IMG/VR virus record: IMGVR_UViG_3300007542_000116
Span: 1-30,102 of that record
Length of the DNA: 30,102 nt
Origin: a virus
Strand: one strand, 5' to 3'
Of the stretch, positions 13,411 through 19,796 are shown one piece after another. The stretch's first letter is position 1. Every line of letters starts with the position of its first letter. Below the pieces are notes generated by a model. The model saw only the letters and a program-made list of their open reading frames with translations, did not search any database and was not told where the DNA came from. The position numbers were made by a program, and so were the translations under genes.

Positions 13411-14559
13411 CTAGTCCTCGAATTTTATTACGGTGCCCCAGCTGAATGCCGTGGTGCCTGTCGTGAGCCACACTGTTTCGTGGCTGGTCGTGAATTGGGA
13501 TTGATCGCCGTAGCCATCAGTCAGGTAGACAACACACTCGGGCTCGATAGCGTTGTCGTCGATCCAGTCGAACACTGGCTTGAACGATGTACCGCCGCCG
13601 CCCAAGGCTTGGATGCTGACGGGAAAGTCATCAGGTGTGTACTCGTCAACACCTGCTACGGCGTGGTCACAGTAGACAACGTGAACAACCTCAGGGTTAC
13701 ACGTGTCGATGATGCGATTGATGTGACCGTTGAACATAGCGATGTCGTCGTCGGTAACAGAGCAGGACGTATCGACACCGATAACAACCGGCCCCATCTT
13801 AGGTAGATAGTCAACGCCGGGGATGTAGATGTTGCGAGCGATAAACCGGCGGTTGGGTCTGTTCCACGAGTAGCCATCTTTGATCTTGCCTGCCATGAAG
13901 CGCTCAAGAATATCGTACCAAGGGGTCTTCACGTTAACGAGATCGTCGACCAGACGCTCGATACCTGCGGGCAGCTTGCCGACTGCCTTGGCAGCCTTGG
14001 CAGATTGTATGGTCTCGATCTTGGCTTGCGCTTCGAGCTGGTGGATCTGCGCGTCGTCGAGCGGTTTGCCGTCGTCGTCGACGGGGTCGCCTATGTCGTT
14101 ACCGAGACCGCCGGGGCCTTCCCCTTCGCCGTCGTCGGCCTCATCATACAAAGACTCGGCGGCCATGTTGCGAGCGCCGTCCAGCGTAATTCCGCCGTCG
14201 ATGAAGTCGCCGACATTGGCGTCGATCAGGGTGTCGTTGATAACTTTGTCGGCAGCGACATTCCACGCCTTGGCATCTCGGTGTCCCCGGCGCAAACCGT
14301 GGCATAGCATGTAGTGCATCGCCTCATGAGCCAGTAAGAACATGATGTTGCGAACTGACAGTGGCTCGGCAAAGTCTGGGTTGATGTACATCTGACCTGT
14401 CGCTGACATACCGGCGGTCGGTATCTTGTCGGTGTAGATGATAGGCCGTTTGGTGCAGGCGGTCCCAAAGAATGGGTGATCCAAGATCAGTAGTGACTTG
14501 GCCTTGCCTACCTTGCGTTGCACGTCGTCGAGTGCAGTGTGCTGTAGTTGGGCGCTCAT
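13411..14559 (-). CDS. HExxH metallopeptidase-like and VWA domain protein
   Basis: A 382-residue two-domain protein. The N-terminal part carries HEAMH (78-82), the HExxH zinc-peptidase signature, preceded by MFLLA and followed by a helix with W-N-x-A-x-D (99-104), as in the DUF2201 N-terminal domain. An acidic Gly-rich linker (about 139-170) follows. The C-terminal part is a von Willebrand A domain with MIDAS elements DTSCS (263-267), GGGTSF (321-326) and LTDGYGD (346-352). Such proteins are usually partners of MoxR ATPases, here encoded two genes upstream. It may be a metal-dependent protease or a chaperone adaptor. The start has AGGAG 7 nt upstream. Confidence 0.9.
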   Translation of the reverse strand: MSAQLQHTALDDVQRKVGKAKSLLILDHPFFGTACTKRPIIYTDKIPTAGMSATGQMYINPDFAEPLSVRNIMFLLAHEAMHYMLCHGLRRGHRDAKAWNVAADKVINDTLIDANVGDFIDGGITLDGARNMAAESLYDEADDGEGEGPGGLGNDIGDPVDDDGKPLDDAQIHQLEAQAKIETIQSAKAAKAVGKLPAGIERLVDDLVNVKTPWYDILERFMAGKIKDGYSWNRPNRRFIARNIYIPGVDYLPKMGPVVIGVDTSCSVTDDDIAMFNGHINRIIDTCNPEVVHVVYCDHAVAGVDEYTPDDFPVSIQALGGGGTSFKPVFDWIDDNAIEPECVVYLTDGYGDQSQFTTSHETVWLTTGTTAFSWGTVIKFED

Positions 14560-14568
14560 GGTGTTCTC

Positions 14569-15657
14569 CTATACTAGACCTTGCATCTTGCTCATAAGGT
14601 CGTCGATTTGGGTGGCTGCTTTCTCACGTACCGTTGATGAGTTGCGCAGTACGTCTTTGTTGTTGGCGTAGGTGCCGACCAGTGACTGGAGGTCTTTGAT
14701 ACGCTCGGTGATCTCTGGGTCATCTGAGATGTTGATCTTGGCCATACGAGATGAAACCTCGACCATGTTGTCGATAAGACTGTCTCGAAAGATGTGTCCG
14801 TCGTCGCCGATGGTCACCGCCAATTTATTGACAGCGCGTTGCATTGGCTCGATCATCTGGTTGAGGACGTGAGCGCTTGCATTGGCACTGGCATCGTCGA
14901 GCTGGCGTTGCAGACTGTCTTTGTCCTCGTCGCTGATACCCACACGGAAGTCACCTGTCGTAGGCACCGGCATGTAGCGCACCTCGATACTAAACTTGGC
15001 ACGCACCTCGGCGGCGTCAGGGTAGTCGTTGGGGTTGGCAAGGTTCGGCTTACCCTTGGCAAAGGCTATGTCGGCCAAGCGTGCTAAGTCTGCGGTGACC
15101 TCGTGGTCCCAATGCTGGACAAGATCGTCGACCGCATCGTTGGCCTTGTCGATCAGTTGGCGCAGTCCTGCTGTAAAGAACATGTAGTGGTCGATGTTGA
15201 GCAGCTCCACACCAGTAGTCCACGGCACCGTGTTGTCTTTGGCGTATGTATAGACCTCGGTGTACTTGCTGATCGCCTCTTTGACGCGGTTGTTGCGCCC
15301 CTCGAACAGATGCTTGTTAACATTACCTGCGCCGTACGCTCGGCTTTCCTCGGTGTCGAGCTTGTAGGGTGAGTACATCCGGCGCTTGACCTGCACTAGT
15401 ACGGCTTTCTCGTCTAAGTTCTTGATTTGTAACGACTGACGAGGTAACGTGTTAACAGATTCAACACTTGGTACAGTCTCGCTCTTCGGCGGCACTGCAA
15501 ATAGTCGCGCGTTGGTGTTAGCAGGCACGGCGACGGCAATGTCGTCGATGACATTAGCGATCTGTGAAACCGGCGACGTCAATGAGTCGTCGACTTGGTC
15601 TTTCTCCCACTGCTCAACGGCAGCAAGTGCGGCGGCGAGTGTTTCATTGATAGTCAT
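14569..15657 (-). CDS. MoxR/VWA-associated protein, mostly helical (possibly DUF3150-type)
   Basis: A 362-residue protein encoded between the MoxR ATPase (1 nt spacing) and the VWA protein (9 nt). Most of the length is predicted helical, with heptad-like stretches such as DSLQRQLDDASANASAHVLN and EITERIKDLQSLVGTYANNK and a charged C-terminus ending DDLMSKMQGLV. Phage MoxR/VWA loci often carry an uncharacterised third protein at this position, in some cases DUF3150; similarity is plausible but not established here. It may be the substrate or scaffold of the ATPase. A dyad-like sequence occurs inside the gene (15439-15460). Confidence 0.85.
   Translation of the reverse strand: MTINETLAAALAAVEQWEKDQVDDSLTSPVSQIANVIDDIAVAVPANTNARLFAVPPKSETVPSVESVNTLPRQSLQIKNLDEKAVLVQVKRRMYSPYKLDTEESRAYGAGNVNKHLFEGRNNRVKEAISKYTEVYTYAKDNTVPWTTGVELLNIDHYMFFTAGLRQLIDKANDAVDDLVQHWDHEVTADLARLADIAFAKGKPNLANPNDYPDAAEVRAKFSIEVRYMPVPTTGDFRVGISDEDKDSLQRQLDDASANASAHVLNQMIEPMQRAVNKLAVTIGDDGHIFRDSLIDNMVEVSSRMAKINISDDPEITERIKDLQSLVGTYANNKDVLRNSSTVREKAATQIDDLMSKMQGLV
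15439..15460. promoter_or_regulatory. Intragenic copy of the dyad half-site (weak)
   Basis: GTTAACAGAT (15451-15460) is a perfect right half of the recurrent dyad; the left half ACGAGGTAAC is a partial match. It lies inside the helical MoxR-associated gene, so it may be chance or an internal roadblock site. Listed for completeness only. Confidence 0.25.
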
Positions 15658-15658
15658 A

Positions 15659-16672
15659 TCAGTTACCTCCCATAAAGATGTCTTTGTTCTTGATCGCCCA
15701 GCCGATGAAGTCGCGGGTCTGCTGTAGCTGTGGCGTTAGGCGCAGTGCGTCTGTGACGTAGACCATCTGAAATTCCTTAGGCATACGGTCCATGTAGGTC
15801 ATGTCCCTGCTGAACGTGTCTGGCGTTGCCGTCATACTCAGCGCAGTCGACACGGCATACTTGACGGCTGGCTCTTCTGGCACCTCAGTATCGGCAGGGT
15901 GTAGTCGTACGAGGTCGATCGACGGCATCTTGTGCATCATGTCCATCGCAGCAACCCACTCAGCTGCTGCCCCCTCGCCCACTTTGCCCTCTGCGGCTGT
16001 CAGGTACATGTTGGTGGGCAGTTCTAGTGGTACCTCGGTGAACAGCTTGGTCCACGATCGTTGGGTTGGATTGCTGCGCTTATTGGCGTCGTAATCGTTG
16101 AGCAGGTTGGGTCGCAGTCTAAGGAACGCGATACCCATGGCATCAACACCGTTGTTCATGGCCCACTCACACCAATCGTCGAGCGACGTGTCTACGTCGA
16201 AGTGGTACATACGGTCGTTGAGGTGGCCTAACAGAGGCTTGGCACCAGCACGGTCTTGGGCACGGTTACCAGTGGCGATCATCACCACGCTGGGGTCGAC
16301 TTTGAATACAGGTGTCTGTCGTTCTAACACGAAACCCGCTGCCCATGTCTGGAGCTGCTGGCTTGACTGGGCCAGCTCCTCAAGCACGATCATGCCGGGG
16401 CCAGAACCTTCCCGGTAGTCGTAGAACATCTTGGTGGGGTTGAACACGGTCATGCCGTCAGTAATTGAGGGCACACCGGTGAAGTCGACGACATCATGGT
16501 TGTTGATATGCACCACAAGTACACGGTCATGCGGTATGCCCAGCTCGTCTGCTATCTGGAGGCAGGCATCTGACTTACCCATGCCGGGTGCGCCGTGGAT
16601 CATAGGCACTACTTTGGGGGATTTGCGGAACATTGCCGCGATGGTGGTCTTGCACTCGTTTATTGAAGCCAT
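15659..16672 (-). CDS. MoxR-type AAA+ ATPase
   Basis: A 337-residue ATPase. Walker A is GAPGMGKS (27-34), Walker B MIVLEE (94-99) and sensor 1 ATGNR (133-137), with the MoxR-like run HINNHDVVDFTGVP between. MoxR proteins work with VWA-domain partners as chaperone or metal-insertion machines, of which RavA-ViaA and CbbQ-CbbO are the best known. Here the VWA/HExxH partner is encoded downstream in the same operon. It is the first gene of that operon, behind the promoter at 16718-16746, and has AGGAG 9 nt upstream of its ATG. The phage function is unknown. Confidence 0.93.
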   Translation of the reverse strand: MASINECKTTIAAMFRKSPKVVPMIHGAPGMGKSDACLQIADELGIPHDRVLVVHINNHDVVDFTGVPSITDGMTVFNPTKMFYDYREGSGPGMIVLEELAQSSQQLQTWAAGFVLERQTPVFKVDPSVVMIATGNRAQDRAGAKPLLGHLNDRMYHFDVDTSLDDWCEWAMNNGVDAMGIAFLRLRPNLLNDYDANKRSNPTQRSWTKLFTEVPLELPTNMYLTAAEGKVGEGAAAEWVAAMDMMHKMPSIDLVRLHPADTEVPEEPAVKYAVSTALSMTATPDTFSRDMTYMDRMPKEFQMVYVTDALRLTPQLQQTRDFIGWAIKNKDIFMGGN

Positions 16673-16714
16673 TGTGGTTCTCCTGTGTGCCCTTAGGTGG
16701 GCGCAGTTGAATTG

Positions 16715-16746
16715 ATATGATTACATGTAAACACGTAAAGTGTCAA
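16715..16746 (-). promoter_or_regulatory. Promoter with dyad for MoxR/VWA operon
   Basis: On the minus strand TTGACA (16741-16746), a 17-nt spacer and TAATCA (16718-16723) form a good sigma70-type promoter, with the expected start near 16711, about 40 nt upstream of the MoxR ATG. The recurrent dyad at 16715-16736 (halves ATATGATTAC and GTAAACACGT) overlaps the -10 and spacer, so regulator binding should block it. Confidence 0.75.
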
Positions 16747-16757
16747 CGGGTTAAGGG

Positions 16758-17141
16758 TTATGATGCTTTCTTGAGTATCCTTGCGGCACAGTATGCGGCG
16801 TACGATCCTTCCCAAAGGAGGTCGAGCATACCGTCATGGTCTAGCCACAATATGTCGTCGGTTGACGGTCGAGCGTGGCTCTGGTGGCGCGTCGTTGTAT
16901 GGCTATACTTGCTGCCATTGCCGAACCACTGGGCTGCTGTCTCATCATAGGCAAACATGGGAAAATGCTTGCCGTACGAGTAAACGATGTAGAACCCTTT
17001 ACCCTTGTCAGAGGGCAGCGCAGTGGCATCGTCAATATCACCGCTAAACGTGGTGTCCGAAATGATGGTGCCGTTGTTGGTCACGAACTCCTCGCGCCGA
17101 TCGACATACGACCGTACTTCTCTGTTGCTTATTCTAGGCAT
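16758..17141 (-). CDS. Hypothetical protein, paralogue A of a tandem pair (127 aa)
   Basis: The start at 17141 is chosen for its AGGAG site 9 nt upstream; the ORF extends 23 codons further but without a site. It reads MPRISNREVRSYVDRREEF, then a central KGFYIVYSYGKHFPMFAYDE and WFGNG, and ends ILWLDHDGMLDLLWEGSYAA then YCAARILKKAS. The same three blocks occur in the neighbouring gene at 17158-17490, so the two are diverged tandem duplicates. The central block looks beta-stranded, with a Y-x-V-Y-x-Y-G core. No function is recognised. Confidence 0.8.
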   Translation of the reverse strand: MPRISNREVRSYVDRREEFVTNNGTIISDTTFSGDIDDATALPSDKGKGFYIVYSYGKHFPMFAYDETAAQWFGNGSKYSHTTTRHQSHARPSTDDILWLDHDGMLDLLWEGSYAAYCAARILKKAS

Positions 17142-17157
17142 GGTGATGCTCCTCGTG

Positions 17158-17490
17158 TTATTGGTTAAGAATTCTGCGAGCGCAGTGCGCTCCATACGAT
17201 CCAGCATCAATCAGCGACCGCATGTCTTCATGGTCTAGCCAGTTGATCTTGACGTCGGATGCTATTGCTGCGGTCTTGAGTGGCTTGGGGGCGTTCTCGT
17301 ACGTGTCGGCATTACCGAACCACACCTCAAGATCGTCGTCGTATACATACAGAGGGTTGTTGAAGCCATAAGTGTAGACGACATACTTCCCTTTGCCTGA
17401 CAGCATCGAATATAAGGTGCTGTCTTTGATATGAAATGGTAGGCGGCGGTCTACGTAGTCACGCACCTCGTCCTTGCGTATTCTGGTCAT
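17158..17490 (-). CDS. Hypothetical protein, paralogue B of a tandem pair (110 aa)
   Basis: Shares with the gene at 16758-17141: MTRIRKDEVRDYVDRRLPF at the start, KGKYVVYTYGFNNPLYVYDD and WFGNA in the middle, and INWLDHEDMRSLIDAGSYGA then HCARRILNQ at the end. The start at 17490 has an AGGAGCAGCACCATG context almost identical to its neighbours. Paralogue A is longer by a central insertion (a GDIDDATALPSD-type stretch before the beta block). Its start overlaps the 76-residue gene by 32 bp. Function unknown. Confidence 0.8.
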   Translation of the reverse strand: MTRIRKDEVRDYVDRRLPFHIKDSTLYSMLSGKGKYVVYTYGFNNPLYVYDDDLEVWFGNADTYENAPKPLKTAAIASDVKINWLDHEDMRSLIDAGSYGAHCARRILNQ

Positions 17491-17689
17491 GGTGCTGCTC
17501 CTTGATGTCGGCGGCGCAGTCATTGAAGGCAAACCCGCTGCTGACGTCACAACCGATACTGTATGCCTGCTCGACACCGAAATCGTGCCGCCACAGGTAG
17601 GCAAGCTCTTGGTCGGTCAGCGGACAATCGGGGAACCCGTAGTGGGCAAACCACTGTTGCAAGGTTTTGGTGTAGCTTGATCTGGTCAT
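17459..17689 (-). CDS. Hypothetical protein (76 aa)
   Basis: Starts at 17689 behind AGGAGCACCACC. The product reads MTRSSYTKTLQQWFAHYGFP, then DCPLTDQELAYLWRHDFGVE, with a Cys-containing middle (SIGCDVSSGFAFNDCAADI) and a polar tail. The segment from TDQELAYLWRHDFG could be a small helical domain. Its end overlaps the start of paralogue B by 32 bp. I do not recognise it. Confidence 0.65.
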   Translation of the reverse strand: MTRSSYTKTLQQWFAHYGFPDCPLTDQELAYLWRHDFGVEQAYSIGCDVSSGFAFNDCAADIKEQHHDQNTQGRGA

Positions 17690-17699
17690 GGTGGTGCTC

Positions 17700-17843
17700 C
17701 TATGGTCGGAACTCGTTATATTTGCGGCACAGAGCGCAGGCATACGAACGATAACGCATGTCTACTTCCATCTTGGTGCCGGTGGGGACGTGTACGATTT
17801 GCCACTTGGTGCCGTGGGGTCGTACGGCGTAGGTCACTTCCAT
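17700..17843 (-). CDS. Small CxxC protein (47 aa)
   Basis: A 47-residue ORF reading MEVTYAVRPHGTKWQIVHVP, then TGTKMEVDMRYRSYACALCR and KYNEFRP. It fits between the 76-residue gene (10 nt gap) and the 74-residue membrane protein (overlap 17834-17843), and its start is coupled by that overlap. The beta-strand-like N-terminus and a C-terminal CALC pair suggest a small zinc- or redox-type domain, though only two Cys are present, so metal binding would need dimerisation. Function unknown. Confidence 0.65.
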   Translation of the reverse strand: MEVTYAVRPHGTKWQIVHVPTGTKMEVDMRYRSYACALCRKYNEFRP

Positions 17844-18058
17844 AGGTCAGTGGGATAGATACACTCGCCTTGGATGTAGTTGCCGACAGCATCAGTGGGG
17901 AATTGCTCGCCGCAGCCTGTTAGCCAGTTGATGGTGATAAACGCCACAAACAGACCTAGTGCTACGCAGGTCAGTGTTTGGCCAGCGGCGTTGATGAGTC
18001 GTTGGCGCAGCTTGGCATGGTCGCGCCGTTTATGCCGGTTGATAAAAGCATCTGTCAT
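17834..18058 (-). CDS. Small single-pass membrane protein (74 aa)
   Basis: The N-terminus is strongly basic (MTDAFINRHKRRDHAKLRQR, about 1-20), followed by a hydrophobic helix at about 29-48 (TCVALGLFVAFITINWLTG) and a C-terminal tail with two Cys (CGEQF..., GECIYP) that could form a disulfide outside the membrane. The positive-inside rule suggests an N-in, C-out topology. The ribosome binding site is GAGG. It is first in line after the iteron region and the dyad at 18070-18091. Function unknown; it could be a superinfection or signalling membrane protein. Confidence 0.7.
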   Translation of the reverse strand: MTDAFINRHKRRDHAKLRQRLINAAGQTLTCVALGLFVAFITINWLTGCGEQFPTDAVGNYIQGECIYPTDLWK

Positions 18059-18069
18059 GGTGGTGCCTC

Positions 18070-18093
18070 TTATGGTTACACGTAAACAGATAG
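18070..18093. promoter_or_regulatory. Dyad operator-like element upstream of 74-aa membrane gene
   Basis: The halves TTATGGTTAC and GTAAACAGAT flank a 2-nt spacer (18070-18091). On the minus strand CTATCT (18088-18093) abuts the dyad where the -10 lies in the 6306 copy, but no convincing -35 is seen upstream. An extended -10 (TGCTATCT) is possible. It lies 12 bp upstream of the membrane protein's ATG. Confidence 0.5.
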
Positions 18094-18181
18094 CAGACCA
18101 GAATGCGGTGCGCTAGGGATCTGTTAGGTGTCGCAGGTGGATGTATACGGATGCACAAGGCAACCATATGTTTTCAGGCGG

Positions 18182-18515
18182 ATAGGTACGAATAGGTACG
18201 GCAACTAGACAGCGGTGCTAATTAGACAATCTAATTAGACAGAGGTACGCTTGTAAGTCATTGATTTATATACAATTAGACAATAAGACAGCGCCCAGCA
18301 GTAGTGGGCAAAGTAGGCGTAGTTGGAAGACGGACTACCGCGATTTTCAAATTGGTGATACAAGTGTTCCAAAACGCTGACTAATAATTCTGGCTGTCTT
18401 ATTGTCTAAATAGAATTAATATTATTACTTATAACTATATAGAATGGGGCCTGTAGCCTTGTTTTGTATTTAGACAATCGACTAGACAATCGACTAGACA
18501 AGCTTTTGCTGTCTA
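18182..18515. repeat. Iteron cluster, inverted repeat and AT-rich patch: candidate replication origin
   Basis: Non-coding. The sequence TAGACA recurs with A or G following: direct copies at 18206, 18223, 18236, 18277, 18471, 18483 and 18495, plus a TAAGACAG variant at 18285 and inverted copies at 18394-18408 and 18509-18515. The last three direct copies are spaced exactly 12 bp apart (TAGACAATCGAC unit). A 17-bp perfect inverted repeat, TTAGACAATAAGACAGC at 18276-18292 and its complement at 18393-18409, brackets about 100 bp. An AT-rich stretch (about 18410-18445) lies just inside the right-hand block. AGGTACG also repeats at 18184, 18194 and 18243. Iterons next to an AT-rich patch is the usual architecture of a phage or plasmid origin; a multi-site regulator is the main alternative. 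Confidence 0.7.
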
Positions 18516-18531
18516 GTCACCGTCACTTTGA

Positions 18532-18708
18532 TCATGAGTGGCAATAACCGTCAATTTCGACGCCTAGCCACATCCCCGACCACTGGACCATCACGCAATC
18601 GTGGCCACGCTGGACGGTAGTGAGGAATTGGTAAAAGGATACCCCTTGACCATCTTGGGTCCACTTACGTTTAAGCGCGGCAAGCTGTAGCTCATTAATA
18701 TCTGGCAT
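18532..18708 (-). CDS. Hypothetical protein (58 aa)
   Basis: A short ORF with a strong AGGAG site 8 nt upstream. It reads MPDINELQLAALKRKWTQDG, then QGVSFYQFLTTVQRGHDCVM and VQWSGMWLGVEIDGYCHS. The N-terminus is helical and the C-terminal half is beta-like and Trp-rich. The pattern of one Trp-containing helix plus a short sheet is seen in many small phage proteins of unknown role. It lies directly downstream of the 168-residue gene and ends at the edge of the iteron region. Confidence 0.7.
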   Translation of the reverse strand: MPDINELQLAALKRKWTQDGQGVSFYQFLTTVQRGHDCVMVQWSGMWLGVEIDGYCHS

Positions 18709-18738
18709 AGTGTTACTCCTAACAGGTTGATTGATTGA

Positions 18739-19245
18739 TTACGCGGCCAAGCGATGGGCACGTTCTACTAACAGGTTAAACAGTTCCGCAGTGGCGGCCG
18801 GGTTGTTGTTAGTCAGCTTGGCATCCTCCTTGGCGTCCATGGCGTCCATCCGCTTCAGAGCAGCGGCCAAGAGAGCATGAACGTCGAGGTCCTTGGCTGC
18901 CTTGGCGGTGCTGTCTTCGGCCTCGTACCATGGCGTTTGGCCCATTAGGTACTCAACAACGGCATCACCGTCGGCAAAATCAGCGCTTTTACGGGCTGAC
19001 TTGTTCAACACGGCTTTTCCTTCGGCGTTGAAGGCGGTAAAGCCGTTAGCCTTGATCCATTTAAGCATCACCTTCTTATTCATACCGCTTGCGCCGTCGA
19101 GGATAGCGTCAAACATACGCGGATCACCTTGCTCGAAGGTATGGCCGGCCACTTCGCACAATACGGCGTGGTATTTGTCTCGCAATTTAGCCGAATTAGA
19201 AGTGATTGATTTAATTGACGCGCGAATTTGTGTTGTTGATCGCAT
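18739..19245 (-). CDS. Hypothetical early protein (168 aa)
   Basis: The start at 19245 is preferred: CGGAGC lies 8 nt upstream. An ORF extending 25 codons further up lacks a site. The product starts MRSTTQIRASIKSITSNSAK and contains GHTFEQGDPRMFDAILDGAS, KKVMLKWIKANGFTAFN, and EDSTAKAAKDLDVHALLAAA, then a polar Ala-rich end. It is soluble and mostly helical. The central KWIKANGF and WYEAED segments look like a known but uncharacterised phage family. Being first in the leftward arm, it may be among the earliest expressed genes. Function unknown. Confidence 0.8.
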   Translation of the reverse strand: MRSTTQIRASIKSITSNSAKLRDKYHAVLCEVAGHTFEQGDPRMFDAILDGASGMNKKVMLKWIKANGFTAFNAEGKAVLNKSARKSADFADGDAVVEYLMGQTPWYEAEDSTAKAAKDLDVHALLAAALKRMDAMDAKEDAKLTNNNPAATAELFNLLVERAHRLAA

Positions 19246-19286
19246 GATAGTGCTCCGAATATTTAAGGGATTAAGGAGGTATACAC

Positions 19287-19370
19287 TTGCATAAATGTAC
19301 ACCTTGTAAGCCCCTGACAACTAAAGCCATTGCAATTCTCGTAGCGAAACAAGTCATTAACAGTTGTTAA
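19287..19370 (+). CDS. Possible 27-codon leader-like ORF with perfect Shine-Dalgarno (uncertain)
   Basis: A TAAGGAGGT at 19272-19280 (the full complement of the 16S rRNA tail) is followed 6-7 nt later by TTG and 27 open codons, MHKCTPCKPLTTKAIAILVA then KQVINSC and stop. It is on the plus strand, antisense to the leader of the 168-residue gene. A hairpin and T-run follow at 19402-19445. A small independent unit is possible; chance is equally so. Confidence 0.22.
   Translation: MHKCTPCKPLTTKAIAILVAKQVINSC
19357..19370. repeat. TTAACA / TGTTAA inverted repeat in the divergent region
   Basis: TTAACA and TGTTAA flank a GT, and AGTT/AACT extend the symmetry on the right side. It resembles a half-site pair of the recurrent dyad but in the opposite geometry. 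It lies about 110 bp upstream of the 168-residue gene's start on the minus strand. Confidence 0.35.
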
Positions 19371-19401
19371 CTGTACAAGATTCACCGGCGTTACCCGATC
19401 G

Positions 19402-19445
19402 ACACCCCTAGTACTTCACAATTCTAGGGGCGTGTATGCGTTTTT
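19402..19445 (+). terminator. Hairpin followed by T-run in the divergent region
   Basis: CCCCTAG (19405-19411) pairs with CTAGGGG (19424-19430), with outer ACA/TGT pairs possible around a 2-nt bulge; TTTTT follows at 19441-19445. On the plus strand this looks like an imperfect terminator, although no annotated gene precedes it apart from the doubtful ORF at 19287. Confidence 0.4.
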
Positions 19446-19630
19446 GGCCGTTACTATTCGCGTATCCGATCATTTAACAGCTGGTTTGCAAGTTAAAGTC
19501 AAAGAAACAAGGCCCGAGCACATACACCGCTTGGAGAGGAAAGACTTCGCATGACAGGTGGACTAACGTTGCGCTAGAACAGAGATACCTCAGCGGGTTT
19601 TGCTTCCTACTACTGGGCGCAGGTCCACAA

Positions 19631-19665
19631 GGGGGGGCAGGGACCGACGGGGGCCGGGCGGGGGG
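19631..19665 (+). other. G-quadruplex-type G-run cluster upstream of terminase
   Basis: Five G-runs (G7, G3, G5, G3, G6) are separated by loops of 2, 6, 2 and 1 nt, meeting the usual G3+N1-7 quadruplex pattern on the plus strand. It lies in the 551-nt non-coding region between the arms, about 95 bp upstream of the terS -35 box. It could be a replication or packaging landmark or a transcription block. The minus-strand ORF that spans it is Pro-rich and probably not a gene. Confidence 0.6.
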
Positions 19666-19759
19666 CCCATCCTTAGGTAACACGTATACCGCGCCCCAAA
19701 TTTTGACCCTTTTAAGCACACAACAGCTTATTCAGTTGATCCTACAGAGGCACCAATTA

Positions 19760-19790
19760 TTGACATATAGGTGTTCACGCGTTAGCATCT
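19760..19790 (+). promoter_or_regulatory. terS promoter with dyad
   Basis: TTGACA (19760-19765), a 17-nt spacer and TAGCAT (19783-19788) form the promoter. The dyad 19769-19790 (halves AGGTGTTCAC and GTTAGCATCT) covers spacer and -10. The expected start, about 19795, falls 1-2 nt before the terS ATG, with no ribosome binding site, so translation may be leaderless. This promoter opens the rightward late block. Confidence 0.75.
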
Positions 19791-19796
19791 GTCGCT

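Noticed and set aside
18110-18167. Minus-strand ATG at 18167 leading across the dyad into the membrane gene region
   Set aside because: No ribosome binding site, and the frame crosses the operator-like dyad and the start of the better-supported 17834-18058 gene.
18471-18507. Three 12-bp direct repeats considered as a CRISPR array
   Set aside because: The repeats are too short and are contiguous with no spacers; inverted copies nearby fit iterons better.
19474-19719. 81-residue minus-strand ORF across the G-run region
   Set aside because: Its Pro/Ala-rich centre simply translates the G-run; no ribosome binding site. I treat the interval as non-coding.
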